NCBI GenBank assembly: GCA_024195585.1
Contig: SWBL01000003.1
Location: forward strand, 186,001 to 250,000
From: Aureobasidium sp. EXF-3400
Taxonomy: Eukaryota > Ascomycota > Dothideomycetes > Dothideales > Saccotheciaceae
Length of the DNA: 64,000 nucleotides
Reading direction: 5' to 3'
Shown: positions 35,039 to 46,784 of the stretch, piece by piece
Position numbering within the stretch: the stretch's first letter is position 1
Layout of the letters: each line of letters starts with the position of its first letter
Position numbers and translations under genes: made by a program
The notes under the pieces: generated by a model
Seen by the model: the letters and a program-made list of their open reading frames with translations, nothing else
Told to the model about the DNA's origin: nothing
The model's database searches: none

Positions 35039-36662
35039 ACAAGAACCACACCCAGACGATTCCGATCGACAGTACCAAGCTTGAGGTAATCTATGGGACC
35101 GGGATCTGCTGTTTCGAAGAAGGTGTCAGGGTCAAACATCGCATCAACAACATTATAGACCATACGCTTCCTCCAGCCAAGTTTGAAATCCTGATCGTCC
35201 TCGTGGGGTTTTGGTACTGGTCTTATGCCTTTGATCACACTCGCGACATAAGCCAGCCTTCGAGTTAGAGCAGTTTCGGCTTTGATACGTTTCGCGTCGG
35301 GAGGCGATCCCAGTGGTTCAGCTGCCTTACGTTTTTCGCATGTTGCAGTACCGGTTCCGGCATCAGTATCGATATGTGCATCATCGTCGGCAACAAGCGG
35401 TCCGTCGATCTCGCTGCTCTTTTGCTTGACCCAGCTTAGAGTGCCCCAACGATCCATTCCCTCGGCATACATGGGCATGTAGTCCTCGACCATGTTCAAC
35501 AACTCTTGAGGCGAGGGTCGATCTTCCATCTCCATTCGGAGACAATCCTCCACAAGATTAATCAAGTCTTGACTGTAACCAGACCAGCTCTTGTCCTCTA
35601 TCAGTTTTTCGTACTTCGGCTTCACTGTATACCTGCGTTGGTCCTTGGATTCCGTACTATCGGGTTCCTTTGCAGTCATAGCGGCCAGGATAGTTGCTCC
35701 GACTTGCCATACGTTGGACTGCGATGTTGGGGGTACGCGTTCATTCTCTGGCACAATGCCTGGGGCTGACTCCGGTGGAAAATATCCCACGGTACCTGTT
35801 AAGTTCGCACGTTTCCAGACCTTCTCGTCATCAGACGTGAGATAAGCGAAGCCAAAGTCACCCAGATAAGCTGGAGGGTACGAGATCTGGAACAAAGGCA
35901 AGTCAGCATGATCTCATGAAATTTGAATGGTAGCGACGTTGCGACTCTGTTGGACAAGTGCACTCGATCCTGTGGAATTCCGTCCCAGGCGGTGTTCCTC
36001 CGAACCAAACGGCTCCTGTGAAAAGCAGAACGAGGCCAGAATCCAGCACTAGCCGTAACGTTCGCGCCTTCGTCTCGACTTACATAATTTGAATCTCTGC
36101 CAAGGGATCCTGGATTGCCCATGAGGATGTTCGGAGGCTTGAGATCTTTATGTATAACGACTGGTCCATCTTTGCCTTCTTCCCGAAACACTGTGTCCAT
36201 TGCTACAAGAGCTTTGGCCAAGCGATGGAATGTGAACCACAAAAAGGGTTCCGGAAGAGGGCGAGTTGATCCATGTGCGCTTATAACGGCATACAAGTCG
36301 CCTTTACCGAAGTAATCCATGTAAGTACGCCAACCCTCGAGGGTGCCGGGTATCTTCGACGCTGCCAGGATCGGGACAGTGAAGGCCTCGGTGGATCCAC
36401 TGGGTACAAGTCGTTGCTGTATATAGAGTTCTATCCACTCGCCTTTGTGAGGGCCATCTTTGAATCGTTGACTGGGTCTAACATCAGTGTTCCTGATGAC
36501 AAGGCGTCTCACGACCTTTTGATTGGCGTCTACATGTGCCCACAAGTGAGCTGTAGCTTCACCTCCAGCACCAAGCTTCTTGAGCCATGTCCAAACATGG
36601 TTGTGAGGAATCTGAAGATCTGGAGGTCTTGTGTTATCCCGAACGGCATTCCAAGGCATCAT
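34738..36662 (-). CDS. Divergent fungal protein kinase or pseudokinase with acidic and Ala-Lys-Pro-rich tail
   Basis: Exons 36662..36084 and 35886..34738 (197-bp intron) give 575 residues. Kinase motifs: glycine loop LGAGGEATAHLW (30-41), beta-3 strand RRLVIRNTD (Arg57 where the ATP-binding Lys is expected), HKDLKPPNIL (171-180, HKD for HRD), LGDFGFAYL (from 202), GTVGYFPPES and SNVWQVGATILAAM. Catalytic Asp, Asn and the DFG Asp are present, so the missing Lys is the odd residue: weak kinase, Arg-substituted kinase or pseudokinase. After the domain come a nuclear-localisation-like KRK/AKRIK stretch, an Asp run encoded by a GTC microsatellite, and four A-K-P repeats resembling a histone-H1-type tail. 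Nuclear location is suggested. It belongs to a fungal-specific expanded kinase group; target unknown. Confidence 0.8.
34826..34885 (-). repeat. 15-bp tandem repeat x4 coding Ala-Lys-Pro units
   Basis: Four head-to-tail 15-bp units (plus-strand form GGTGCAGGCTTAGCA; first two identical, third and fourth with one to three changes) inside the kinase gene tail. The exact multiple of three keeps the frame. Confidence 0.85.
35014..35037 (-). repeat. (GTC)8 microsatellite coding an Asp run
   Basis: Eight uninterrupted GTC triplets on the plus strand (GAC codons on the coding strand) produce part of an acidic run in the kinase gene. Length variation between strains is likely. Confidence 0.85.
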
Positions 36663-37996
36663 ATTGTATTAGTTAAGCAGTGAGTTGTTTGGGTAAAGAT
36701 AGGGGGTACCAATGCAGTGCCAGTCGTATTTAATGGCTGAGATGATAGCAGGAGAAGATAACTTGCGAATTCTTCGGTTGATCATGGATGGAAAGTGTAT
36801 TATGGGCATTCAAGCAGTTTCGCCCGATTCGGTCGTCCACGAGGACAAAGAGGATCTCGACCACAGTTTTTGACAAAGAACTGGATCGCATGCGGACGGC
36901 CCTGGGACAAAAAACATGTTGCAGTATCGTGAGCATGGCCTAGAACTACTGTTGCCATTATCATTCTAGGAACCGGACTCGAATACTGTTTACGCTTTGG
37001 AGGAAAAGAGGAAAGAGCAATGCGCGCGCGGCCTTCTCATTTCTGGGAGGAAGCCGGCTGTTCTGCTATCGCAACTGACACACTTATCGGACGGCACGAG
37101 GGTCGCGTCTATACGCTTGACAAAGCAGGATTCGATAAACAGCTTGCGGGTGTTATTGATCTTTATGAACAATTCACGCTGAGGCGTGATGGTATGAGGT
37201 GCGATGGGGGTGATTGCGCATGGACCACAATGATGACACGATAGTAACAGACCCATGGTAACCCAGGTGTTCGCAACATTCAGAGGCACAAAGATACGTC
37301 GTTACCGACGACATGATCATACGAGTAGACGCGTCGATTTATACTTCACATGACATCGCAAGGAAAATAGAGATATGTCTGCCGAGTGAATCTGAACAGT
37401 AATTCGAACACATCATTAAAATGCCATTGTAGCGGCAACAATGACACACAAGTCTCGGTTCCGTGCCTGGCTCCGCAATTTGAACCAGCAACCAAATCAA
37501 AAACTTGCGCGTGTTGAATGTTTTGCGTGGAAGACGGGTGGTCAATATAATGTCTCTTTTCGAGTTAGTCTCTCACAGTCTGTGAGCTGGTATAATAAAA
37601 GACTTTAAAGAACTTATCCTGCCGAAGTTGGCATGCGATTCATCTCCGTTGAGAAGGCTCCGTCCTGACATCCGGGTTTTAACGTCAACGTTGAAAATAA
37701 GAAATGTACAGCAACTGTCTCGGCCTCCCGTTATAACAACATGACTCAATAGCTTGCAAAAAGTCACAATGTCCACTACAATTCGGCATGGATCGAGGGA
37801 GCGGAAGAGTTTTGTGGCAGAAGATGCTCTTATTGATGCAGGCTGACGCGAAAGGCAACGATCTGTGAGCACGTTGACTAGGATATTGAGGTCATACGAC
37901 GACAAACGAAATGTGCTATTGTAGTGTACTCTAAGAGGGTATATAGAATGAGATAGGTCAAGTCCAAAAAGTACTGTTGTCTACAAGCGGACGGAA
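36663..37996. other. Intergenic region, no gene recognised
   Basis: About 1.33 kb upstream of the kinase gene and downstream of the 7-TM gene. ORFs of 60-110 codons occur on both strands without domain or splice support. Confidence 0.45.
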
Positions 37997-39374
37997 TTAT
38001 GTTGCGCGACCCACAGGACTTCCCAGATCATTCATGGGTATCTGCGATTCGTTCGAATGATGGCTCGCACGATTGTCCACGGCAAAGTTGTCGCGATCGC
38101 GAGTGAAGTCTCTTGTAGTTGGCTTCCCGTGCTCGAGATCGACTGAGCGATCTTCAGTATCCGAATCGCCCACATACACCTGAACTTCTGTTTGGCGTTT
38201 GATACCATAGATGTCTTCCCTCAGATCTTCGTCTCCTCGGTTGTGTCCAACGAAAGCTGTGTTTGTCACATTCTTCGGAACTCCGTGGGCCTCGTCTCGG
38301 TCGTCGTTGAAGGTGTGGTGTGTCTTTTGGGTGTTGTGTGTTGCAGGGTATGGCGTGCCTTGTGATGAAGAATTGAAGTTCATATCTTGCTCGTTGCTTC
38401 GTGCAACCTTAATGATCATGTCCGCCATACTCATCTCAATGTTGAGCTTGACCATCTGGGGCGTGAGTGTTAGCGTCGTGATGCGAATGAATAGATGGCT
38501 ACTTCCGAGCCAAAGGGAGAGATTTGTGACTTACATATGCGACCGGGTGGAACTGAACAAACACGATTCCATTGGGAAGAGACATCAAACCAATGAGCAT
38601 GAGATCCATAGAGACGGAGATTATACCCAAACGAGTGTAATAAGCAACCAATGGCTTGTACTTTCGAAGACCGTGCTGCTTGACCAATCTGGCCTTAACA
38701 ACCTGGTAGGGAGAGCATGAGCTGATGGCCTTAGAGTTGGGGAAGCATCAAACTCACATATACGAAGTACCAGTTCAAGAAGGCGTCGACAAGCATAATT
38801 AGGATCTTTGATACCCGGTCCCAATATTTGTTGATATGGACGAAGCTGTTTTACTATCAGTATCACTTGAATGACCACTAGCAAGGACCGGTACTTACAT
38901 CATGCTGGGTGGCGGTGAGAGATGTGAAGGAATGAAAATGCAGAATACAGCAACATTGATGATTGAAATGACTACAGCGGTGCCGATCTTCAGGCGCTGT
39001 GCGGTAGCCTTGCGCTCGGAAATGATCGAAATTCGGTTGATAATAATTTGCATGAGGAACTGGACCTCGAAAACATAGAAGAAGAGAATGAAGAAAAGAA
39101 GGGCAGGTCTAGAGTCAGAGTTAGTGCAGTTCTGAGTGCTAACATGTGACTCTTCATACCCATTGTGCAGCATGTCCTTCAACCAGAGCCAACACAGGAC
39201 TCCAAGGGCAAGATTTGCTAGGATCTCGCCCCATATCATGTATATATACGCGGACTTCCATGGGTTCCGGTTTGCCTTCGTTTGGTGAATGGCTCTGACA
39301 GTTGTCAAGAATCCAAAGCCAATGGTGAAGCCAGCCGCGCAGGCAGCGACCTGGTAGTCACCAGAAGACGACAT
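37997..39374 (-). CDS. Fungal seven-transmembrane protein of unknown function
   Basis: Five exons: 39374..39160, 39108..38899, 38845..38758, 38702..38535 and 38455..37997 (introns 51, 53, 55 and 79 bp) give 379 residues. I do not recognise a named family. Seven hydrophobic segments are visible: AACAAGFTIGFGFLTT; IYMIWGEILANLALGVL; ALLFFILFFYVFEVQFLMQI; TAVVISIINVAVFCIFI; ILIMLVDAFLNWYFVYVV; LGIISVSMDLMLIGLM; and a last segment around GIVFVQFHPVAYMVKL. A ~120-residue hydrophilic C-tail, rich in Asp/Glu/Arg/His and Thr, follows. The topology (short N-terminus, seven helices, long polar tail) resembles fungal receptor-like proteins, but no CFEM or known GPCR signature is present. Likely plasma membrane; function unknown. 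Confidence 0.8.
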
Positions 39375-41266
39375 ATTTGGCGGCAATCGAAGTAAGTTGA
39401 GTGCTCATAAGGCGAGCCCAAAAGCTGTCTGACAACCATATGGGACGGACGCTTGATATGTAATGTCCATGTAAGAATGTCCGTGCTAGCTGCCTCCGTG
39501 GCCCCTACCATGAACCAACATGGTCAAAGCATGCAAGGGCTTCGTTCTGTCGGACGCGGTTCCAGGATAGCTCCACAAACGGTCTGCTGATTCCAGTGTT
39601 AGTGTATGCTGGTTCGTGCTACTCCATTCACCTGAACCTATGTTGGAATGGTCGCCGGACTCATGGATCTCAATAGCGTGAATTCGGGCGATCTCTCCTT
39701 CCATGCGTGAATCGACCCAATGTATGTAGGTCAAGGCGAAGGCGGAGGTTGAATAAGAGATGTTCCGTGCGTGACAATACACTTATGTCGCTGAGCTGGA
39801 ACACCAACTCTGAGCCTCTGTCGATCTGGGGTTCGTCTAGTTCAAATTGTGTGGATCCCAATATGAATCGAGAGTCAATCATACAGAATACGAACAGTCA
39901 TTGGTGGTGGTATTTGTCGGGAGATTTCCAGGAATCTGTTACCTTGAAGTACTTACGTACCAACTTGAAGTGTTGCGCTGCCCACCTAAGCAGCGCGGAG
40001 TGGTAGCATTTTCTAGACATGGCACAATTTTTTCTCACCCACTTGTGGAGCGAGGATGCGTCTGTTGAGTTCGTTGACGGCTGGCTGGTGTTGCCGCAAA
40101 CGGGTCCGGACGACCACAAAAATGGCAGGAAAGCGAGTCAGGTGGAGATTTGTTACGAGAAGTAGCAGGGCAGCGCGACGACGAGTCACGGTATTTTGGT
40201 TAGACTCAACAACAAGCTTAACCCTGGTGGCGTCGAAGGCGTGCATGGTCAATTAACGCTTGGAGGAATTTTCACAAGGCTTGGTCCCTGAAGAAGACTG
40301 ATTCAACGACCACAAACCACTGTGATCAAATCGTCTTCGTGGTGTTGAAGATGTGTCGTGAGACGTCAAGATTGGATTGAGGGCTCGGCCTTGAAAGACC
40401 TCGGCTTTTCTGGAGAGCCCACGCCGATTTCCCTCAAAACACACCGTGACATCTTCATTTCATATTCACCGTGCACGACATGTTGAATTACGAGTCATTA
40501 GGCCGTCATTCTCCTCCGCTTCTGGACAGCGACGCCGACCCGACACACCGAGATAGATGATAGACACAGACCGTGTGTGGCTGACCTCACGTCCGCCTCT
40601 ACACCGTGTCTAGATTAATTCATGAAGGTCGAACTCTCCAGGATCAGCAAGAGCAGGATACGTCCAGTGGACCCAGTGACCAGAACTGGTCTTCGTTCGC
40701 ACGCTCTATAGTAGTCACAAGTCACTGATATCATAATGTAGGTAGGGCTTCTGTCAGACTTTGATGATCATCTACCCTATTTATTGATCTGCAGTCATAA
40801 GCATATCCTCAAAAGATAACTGTACATCGTTCCAACCCCTTCTCAGAAGATTGAGCAAACGACAGGCGTATTGTACTGTTGTATTCGTCTCGAGCACGCA
40901 GCTCAAACGCCAGCAATTCTGAGTAACGAGGTCGTTCTGGAGATTGGCGATATCTGGGAAGTCAGACACCAAAGATGGATAAACCGAAACCGAGGATCTT
41001 GCGCGAACCTTTTTTATCGTTCTCTTGCTATACCTCTACTCTCTGAAGTGTCTGGCGCCGACAAAGATCTTCACTCAAGGGGTTGCACTCAAGTCGCTGC
41101 TTTGTCACGAATGTACTCATTACTTCACCTCGCCGAAATGCGTACTGAAATGCTAATGACATATACGCCAGCGCTATGTAATTGATTCTCCAAGCATTCG
41201 TAGATATCTAGACAAAGCCTCTTGCGTTCACTCGAAGGAGAGTGTGAACAGTGGTAGATCTGGGAT
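39375..41266. other. Intergenic region, no gene recognised
   Basis: About 1.9 kb between the start of the 7-TM gene and the stop of the coiled-coil gene. Only short overlapping ORFs are present, and no RNA gene or repeat was seen. Confidence 0.45.
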
Positions 41267-43261
41267 CTAGTCCTGTCTGCTAGACCAATGGGCTACAAGC
41301 ATTTTCCGACTCTCCAGGTCAGCAGCCATGAAGACTTCAGCATTGTTGAACTTCGCAATACTAAGAAGAACCCTGACCTGCTCCTCGGGAGTAAGACGAC
41401 CCCTGTGGGAGCGCTCAAATACCTTGACAGCTTCCTTGGCGTAACTGACCTCGACATGAGGTTGTCTTGGATATTCAGGAGGTGCCAAAGAACTCATCTT
41501 TGTATCTAGTCGCTCCTCCAACTCCGTACACTTGTCCGCGAGAGCCTCTGAGAGTCTCTGCGCATGTTCTTGGAGGTCGTCGACGGCGATCTGAGACTCC
41601 CGATGAACCTCCTGAACACCCGACTGCTCTGCTGACCGAATCTCAACAACTGCCTCATCTTTTGTCTCTTGCAGAGCTGCAGAAGCGAATTTGAATTCGT
41701 CGTTGACGTCGGAGACGTGTGCAGAAACTGCTTCGTGCATGATGGCAGGCATATGAGTAGCGATATAGTCTGCGATAGAGGGCTGTGCCCAAGCCGTCAT
41801 TTCAGTGGTGAGATTATGAGTCTGTACTTGGGCAGCGATCAAGGGGACTTGAGCTCGTATGGTTTCCGCGATAAGACTTTCGAGCTCTGGGAGTGTAAGG
41901 GTAATGATTGAAGGTGTTCTCGTTGTAAACATGGTTGGCTTGATGCTAACTTGGTCGAGAGATGCAGTCGACGCCGAGGAAGCGGCATATGGTGGAGACA
42001 CGATGCTTCGAAGGTTGTGGAAGCTGTTTCGAGGAGGTGTGATAAGATCAGGGGTACAGGGAAGAGCAGGAATAAGTTGGACGCCTGGTGGAGGGGTATG
42101 CTCCTCAGTGGACCGATCATCGACTGTGAGGTTAGGAGATGATAGAGCGCCTTGGAATACCTCATCCTCTTGTCTTCTCTGAGCCCCATCCTGTTGTTTT
42201 GATTGACCCTCATGTATGGACTGACCGTCTACTGTTGACTGTTGAGAGAGCCGCTCTCGTGTAGAACTGGGAGTGTTCTCCTCGGTCGGAGAACATAGGG
42301 AGTACTCGGTATTGTGCCATGCCCATAGTGATGCTTTGTCATCCCTGAGCTTCTTGTACGTCACGTCCTCCTCCTGAATTTCAAGGGGGCGCTTGACTGT
42401 AGGGGGAGTCAAAGTATCTCGGGGGTCACAAATCGTGTTTGGATCCGTTTTGCTATAGACTGGCGGAGAAATTTGGTCCAATGGCAGGAGTTGGCAAGGT
42501 AGATCTGTGTTAGTGGTCGAATCGCCTGTATCCACCGAGGATTTTGGCAGTGCCAGTCGATTGTTGTATAGGTCCCATGCGTCCCATGCACCGCTTCGTC
42601 CTTCGTACGCCGTTTGTAGGTCGATATGTACAGGGGCGAGAGTCTTGGGCAGCTCGTTCTGAAGTCTGTTCACAAACTTGCGCACATTTCTCTTGTTGTT
42701 CAGATAGATGGTGAACTGAGGAGCGTCGGATAGTGACTTCAACTCCTTGAGACGATGCAAGGGCATGCCTTCCCAAGGCTTACTGTGTGGGATGCGTGTC
42801 TGCATAAGTACACGACCGACAGACTGCGGGTGATCTTGGCGGACAGAAGCACCAAGCCAGCCTTGATCAGTTTTTGCAGAATGTGATTCGAGTAGCTGAC
42901 TGGGCACATCCGAGAGAACTTTGGTATGTTAGTGTTAGACATTGAGAGGTTTTCGGGCTTCATAAACCTAGCGTTGCTTACTGGAAATCGGGTTTTTTTC
43001 GAACAGGATTGAGTGAGGGTCAACAAACAAGAAAAACTCGAGAGGAATGGATCTGTCAGAGATCCTCAGATTGATGGTTCTCTGCAGCAAGATGACCCAT
43101 TGGTGATTTTTCTGCTTAGTGCCAAACCAAAGCGTCACTGGCTGGTTTCTGAGTCCTAGATGCTTTGGTTCATGGCCGTCTTCTTTCCATGTTATAATGC
43201 AGGACTCGGAGAACGTCCAGTCGATATCAAGCCCGAATTCGAGAGCCTTTGGTGGCTGCAT
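41267..43261 (-). CDS. Unknown protein with predicted coiled coil, 643 aa
   Basis: Exons 43261..42982 and 42918..41267 (63-bp intron) give 643 residues. The family is not recognised. The N-terminal ~170 residues look folded: FGLDIDWTFSESCIITWK, LWFGTKQKNHQWVILLQRTINL and FTIYLNNKRNVRKFVNRLQ. A long Pro/Ser/Thr/Gln-rich middle follows, then a helical stretch (about 480-590) rich in Ala/Glu/Gln, including VVEIRSAEQSGVQEVHRES and LSEALADKCTELEERLDTK, consistent with coiled coil. A conserved-looking C-terminal block reads LTPEEQVRVLLSIAKFNNAE and ends near MLVAHWSSRQD. Proteins of this layout (variable middle, LTPEE-type terminal block) occur as lineage-restricted fungal families; function unknown. 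Confidence 0.75.
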
Positions 43262-45155
43262 TATTGCGATACAGACTTACTGATCACGAAGAGTCAGTCA
43301 ACATCTTCGTACGTTCTTCAAGCCTCCCCATGTGCCAAAGGCTGCATCTTCCATCCTCGTCCAACGATAATCGAGACCGTTGAACTGCACGCTTCCTTCC
43401 ATATGATAGCCGGTTTCTCAGAGAGGCGACAATAATAGCACAACTCTCAATGATCCTTCCTTATCTCATAAAGGAACTATGCATATTTGCAACGCGAAAT
43501 GCTTCTGGTATGGCCGAGGGAGAGACTGACTTACCACCTGTAGTACGGACAAGCTTAGTGCTCAGAAAGTTGGCGTCACGACATCTGATACACTACTAAA
43601 AGAGCCTGATTACATGAGTGTATTTAGCTTGAGATTATTCGAGTCTGGATATCGAGGTAGTTGTTGGAAAGCAGCGCCAAGAATATCGAGTCGACGAGAG
43701 TCGTCGATTTCACGGTTGGTCTGTGCTTTTAGCCGCCAGCTTGATTTCCTTGCACCGCGCCTCATCCACTCCTCGCCCATCATCATCAACATCAACTCAT
43801 CATCATCTGCACTCCAACCACATCACACTCGTTCTCTCATCATCATCATCTTGACCATACAAATTGCTGTGTGCGTTCATGCTCTTCACTATCACGGCGG
43901 TTCTGAACATGTATGCGACGTGTCCGGGCGTCGCGTGCGGTTCTCCGACGTGGTAGGGGATTTTGCAAGACGACAGCGACTCTCCTGGAGGTCTTCACCT
44001 TGCTGTGTGCGCTCCAGCGTTTCACTGTCGTCGCTTTGAATTTGTCTGCGGCGCGTCTGGGCGTCGTGTGCGCTTCTCTGTCGAGCAGAGTTCTTGCAGG
44101 TCCGCAGCTTGGTATTCCTCCTTCCACTTCCCCCAGTTACGCGTTCTGGCTTTACCTGTCACAGCTCTGAATTGTACGTTTCGTGTCCGGGCGACGCGTG
44201 CAGTTCCCTGATGTGGTCGGGTACTTTGCCGGGCGGTAGCGAATCTCTTTTGTGTTTCCTTCTGCTGTGTATGATCTTGCATTGCCTTGCCTCGACTGAA
44301 CAGCAGAAATGCACTGTACGTCTCAAGACCTGGTAAACAGGGTCCTCTGCAGTATAGGTTCACGTTGGGGTCGGGTTCTCGCGAGGCTGCAGCTTTCTTG
44401 CACACCTCTCTTCACTGCGTACGCTTCGAGTCCACACGTTGCCTTAGCTTTGAACATGCTTCAGCGCTCTGCACACCACAGTCGGGTCGCCTCGTACAGA
44501 AGGCTCGGTGTGCAGGTTCATTGCTGCAGGTTGCGTGCCTCTAGCGGCAGTTCTTCTCCCTCACATCCCGTCTTGTTCTCTCCCATCGTGTATCCATCTC
44601 TCCCTCGATATCACTGCACCATGGAGCCAGGGCTGCTTCTTCCAAAAGCCCGGGTGGGTGGGTATCTTGTGCCTTGCGGCATAAGGGCTTATCCTAAATT
44701 CATAGCATCAAATAACAGAATGTTCTCAAGTCTGTACCAAATCTGTGTCTCAAAATGTGTCAGATCCTTGTCAAAGCCCCTCGTCACGGATTCCACTTAG
44801 TATTGCCGACACCTTCACTGATATAGAAACGGTCGCCCAGCAAGTGAAGTCGCAATAAAGTGGCATGTGGGCCCTCCGAATTCATCTACCGAACAGCCGG
44901 GTATGACGGCAAACCATTGCATGGGACGTATTTTTTTGAGGGGTGAAGGTCGATCGGGTCACGGCACAAGGATTGATTTCCTGTCTTCTTCTACTCGAAG
45001 AGCCCCATCTTGTCCTACCTTGTCTGATCATCCTACACGACCATCGACAACGAGCAAACAAAATTCACAGTCGAGGCGCGCCCAGCAACCGCATCCACTT
45101 CAAACTTCGGCTTGGCAAAACCAAAAAAGCTGGGGCGTATAAACACCACTTCGTC
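43262..45155. other. Intergenic region with degenerate repeats
   Basis: About 1.9 kb. It contains a GC-rich degenerate tandem array (43870-44330), then pyrimidine-rich promoter-like DNA before the MFS start. ORFs here are chance readings of the repeat. Confidence 0.5.
43870..44330 (+). repeat. Degenerate ~130-bp tandem repeat, 3 to 4 copies
   Basis: The core cgtgtccgggcgtcgcgtgc recurs at about 43920, 44053 and 44181 (spacing ~133 and ~128 bp), preceded each time by a tgctgtgtgcg/tgctgtgtatg-like segment about 45-60 bp upstream. A fourth partial copy seems to start near 44263. Copies differ by many substitutions and small indels. Confidence 0.6.
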
Positions 45156-46784
45156 ATGCATCAACACACGCAATACGCAGAGGCATCGTCAGGACGGCCC
45201 ACGAACGAGGAATATGAAGACTCATCTGTGTCGTCCGCGGCAGATATGGAGAAAGAGATGATTGCGGCGAATGCGCTGAATGAGGGAACGACAAACCCGT
45301 ACGAAGATCCCATTGCCGAAGATCGCCAACGACAACAACATACCGATGGGAGCGACCTTGAGAAGCAGATGACAGGAGGATCGGTACGGTCAGGAAATGT
45401 TGTCGCGGCGAACGGTCTCGAGAAGCAAACGACGAGGAGATCGGTACGGTCTGGAAAGGCTGTATCGGTGAACAACGTTGCTGCTATTCCCAATGGCGGC
45501 ACCAAGGCATGGCTCCAAGTTCTTGGGGCCTTCGCGTTGTTCTTCAACTCATGGGGAATCAGTAAGAATGATTTCATGAAACAATGCAAGCAGTTGGCTA
45601 ATTATGTTGATAGTCAACACTTTCGGCGCATACCAGACCTATTACCAGTCCGGCATCCTCTCATCTTCTTCTCCTTCGGACATCTCATGGATCGGATCAG
45701 TACAGGCGTTTCTGCTCATGCTTGTTGGCGCGTTGACGGGGCCCATTTATGATGCTGGATACTTCAGAGCATTGCTTTCTGTCGGCTCTTTCATGGTTGT
45801 CTTCGGATTCATGATGCTATCACTTTGCACAACATACTGGCAGGTTATTCTGGCCCAGGGAATTTGCGTCGGTCTGGGAGCTGGATGCTTATTCGTGCCG
45901 TCTGTCGCCATCTTGAGCACCTACTTTAGTACGAGGATTGCTACGGCCATGGGTCTTGCTGCTGCCGGAAGTAGTCTGGGTAAGTCTTGTCTACCACACC
46001 AATTCTGTTCGTGCGACTAACGACACGTACAGGTGGTGTCATCTATCCCATCGTCTTCTATCGTCTCGAGCCACGTATTGGCTTCCCCTGGGCAACTCGT
46101 GTCATCGGATTCATCGCCTTAGCCACTCTGATATTGGCCAATGCTGTCATGCGTGTACGAGTACTCCCAGCCGCCCGTCGTGCTGTCTTTGACTTGAAGG
46201 CATTCACCGAACTCCCATACCTCTTCTTCGTACTTGGCGGCTTCCTCACCTTCATGGGACTTTACGCGCCCTTCTTCTACGTTGAGAGTTACGGCATCAC
46301 GTACAACATTACATCCGAGAGTCTGGGCTTCTACACTTTGTCCATCATCAACTCGGCCTCGGTATTTGGCCGCATTATACCCAACCTTATTGCGGATCGC
46401 ACGGGACCTATGAACATGATTGTTCCTTGCTGTATAATCTCTGGAATTGTTGCACTCTGTCTCATTCCCGTCCGTAGTGAAGCAGGACTGATCGTCGAAT
46501 GCTTGCTCTACGGCTTCTTTTCAGGAGCACTGGTGTCACTACCGCCCACCGTGTTTGTGCACTTGTCGCCAAACAGAGGACTCATCGGAACTCGTATGGG
46601 GCAAGGCTTCAGTATAATCTCGATTGGATTGTTGCTTGGTACACCAATCTGCGGATGGATTCTGGACGGAAGCAGCTTTACTTATGTTTGGGTGTTCTCT
46701 GGGGTGCTGATCCTGGCAGGTGGAAGTCTCATGTTGTTGAGCAGGTTCTTCAAGGCAGGAGTGAAACTCGTGCAAAAGGTTTAG
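45156..46784 (+). CDS. MFS transporter, monocarboxylate-permease-like (MCT/MCH type)
   Basis: Exons 45156-45561, 45614-45979 and 46033-46784 (introns 52 and 53 bp) give 507 residues. A ~120-residue hydrophilic N-tail precedes 12 hydrophobic segments. Family marks: AWLQVLGAFALFFNSWGIINTFGAYQTYY (helix 1, across the first intron), ISWIGSVQAFLLML, QVILAQGICVGLGAGCLF with PSVAILSTYF, AAAGSSLGGVIYP (second splice), INSASVFGRIIPN and GQGFSIISIGLLLGTPICGWI. Related fungal proteins carry monocarboxylates, riboflavin (Mch5) or secondary metabolites; the substrate cannot be told here. The N-tail holds a tandem 20-residue repeat with SVRSG, a possible regulatory phosphosite. Confidence 0.9.
45357..45476 (+). 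repeat. Tandem 60-bp duplication in MFS N-tail
   Basis: Units 45357-45416 and 45417-45476 both encode LEKQxTxxSVRSGxxVxxN. The unit is an exact multiple of three and is unlike the rest of the protein. Confidence 0.75.

Noticed and set aside
43614..44800. Several overlapping ORFs of 80-163 codons on both strands
   Set aside because: They lie over the degenerate tandem array and read the same repeat in different frames; none is continuous or domain-bearing.
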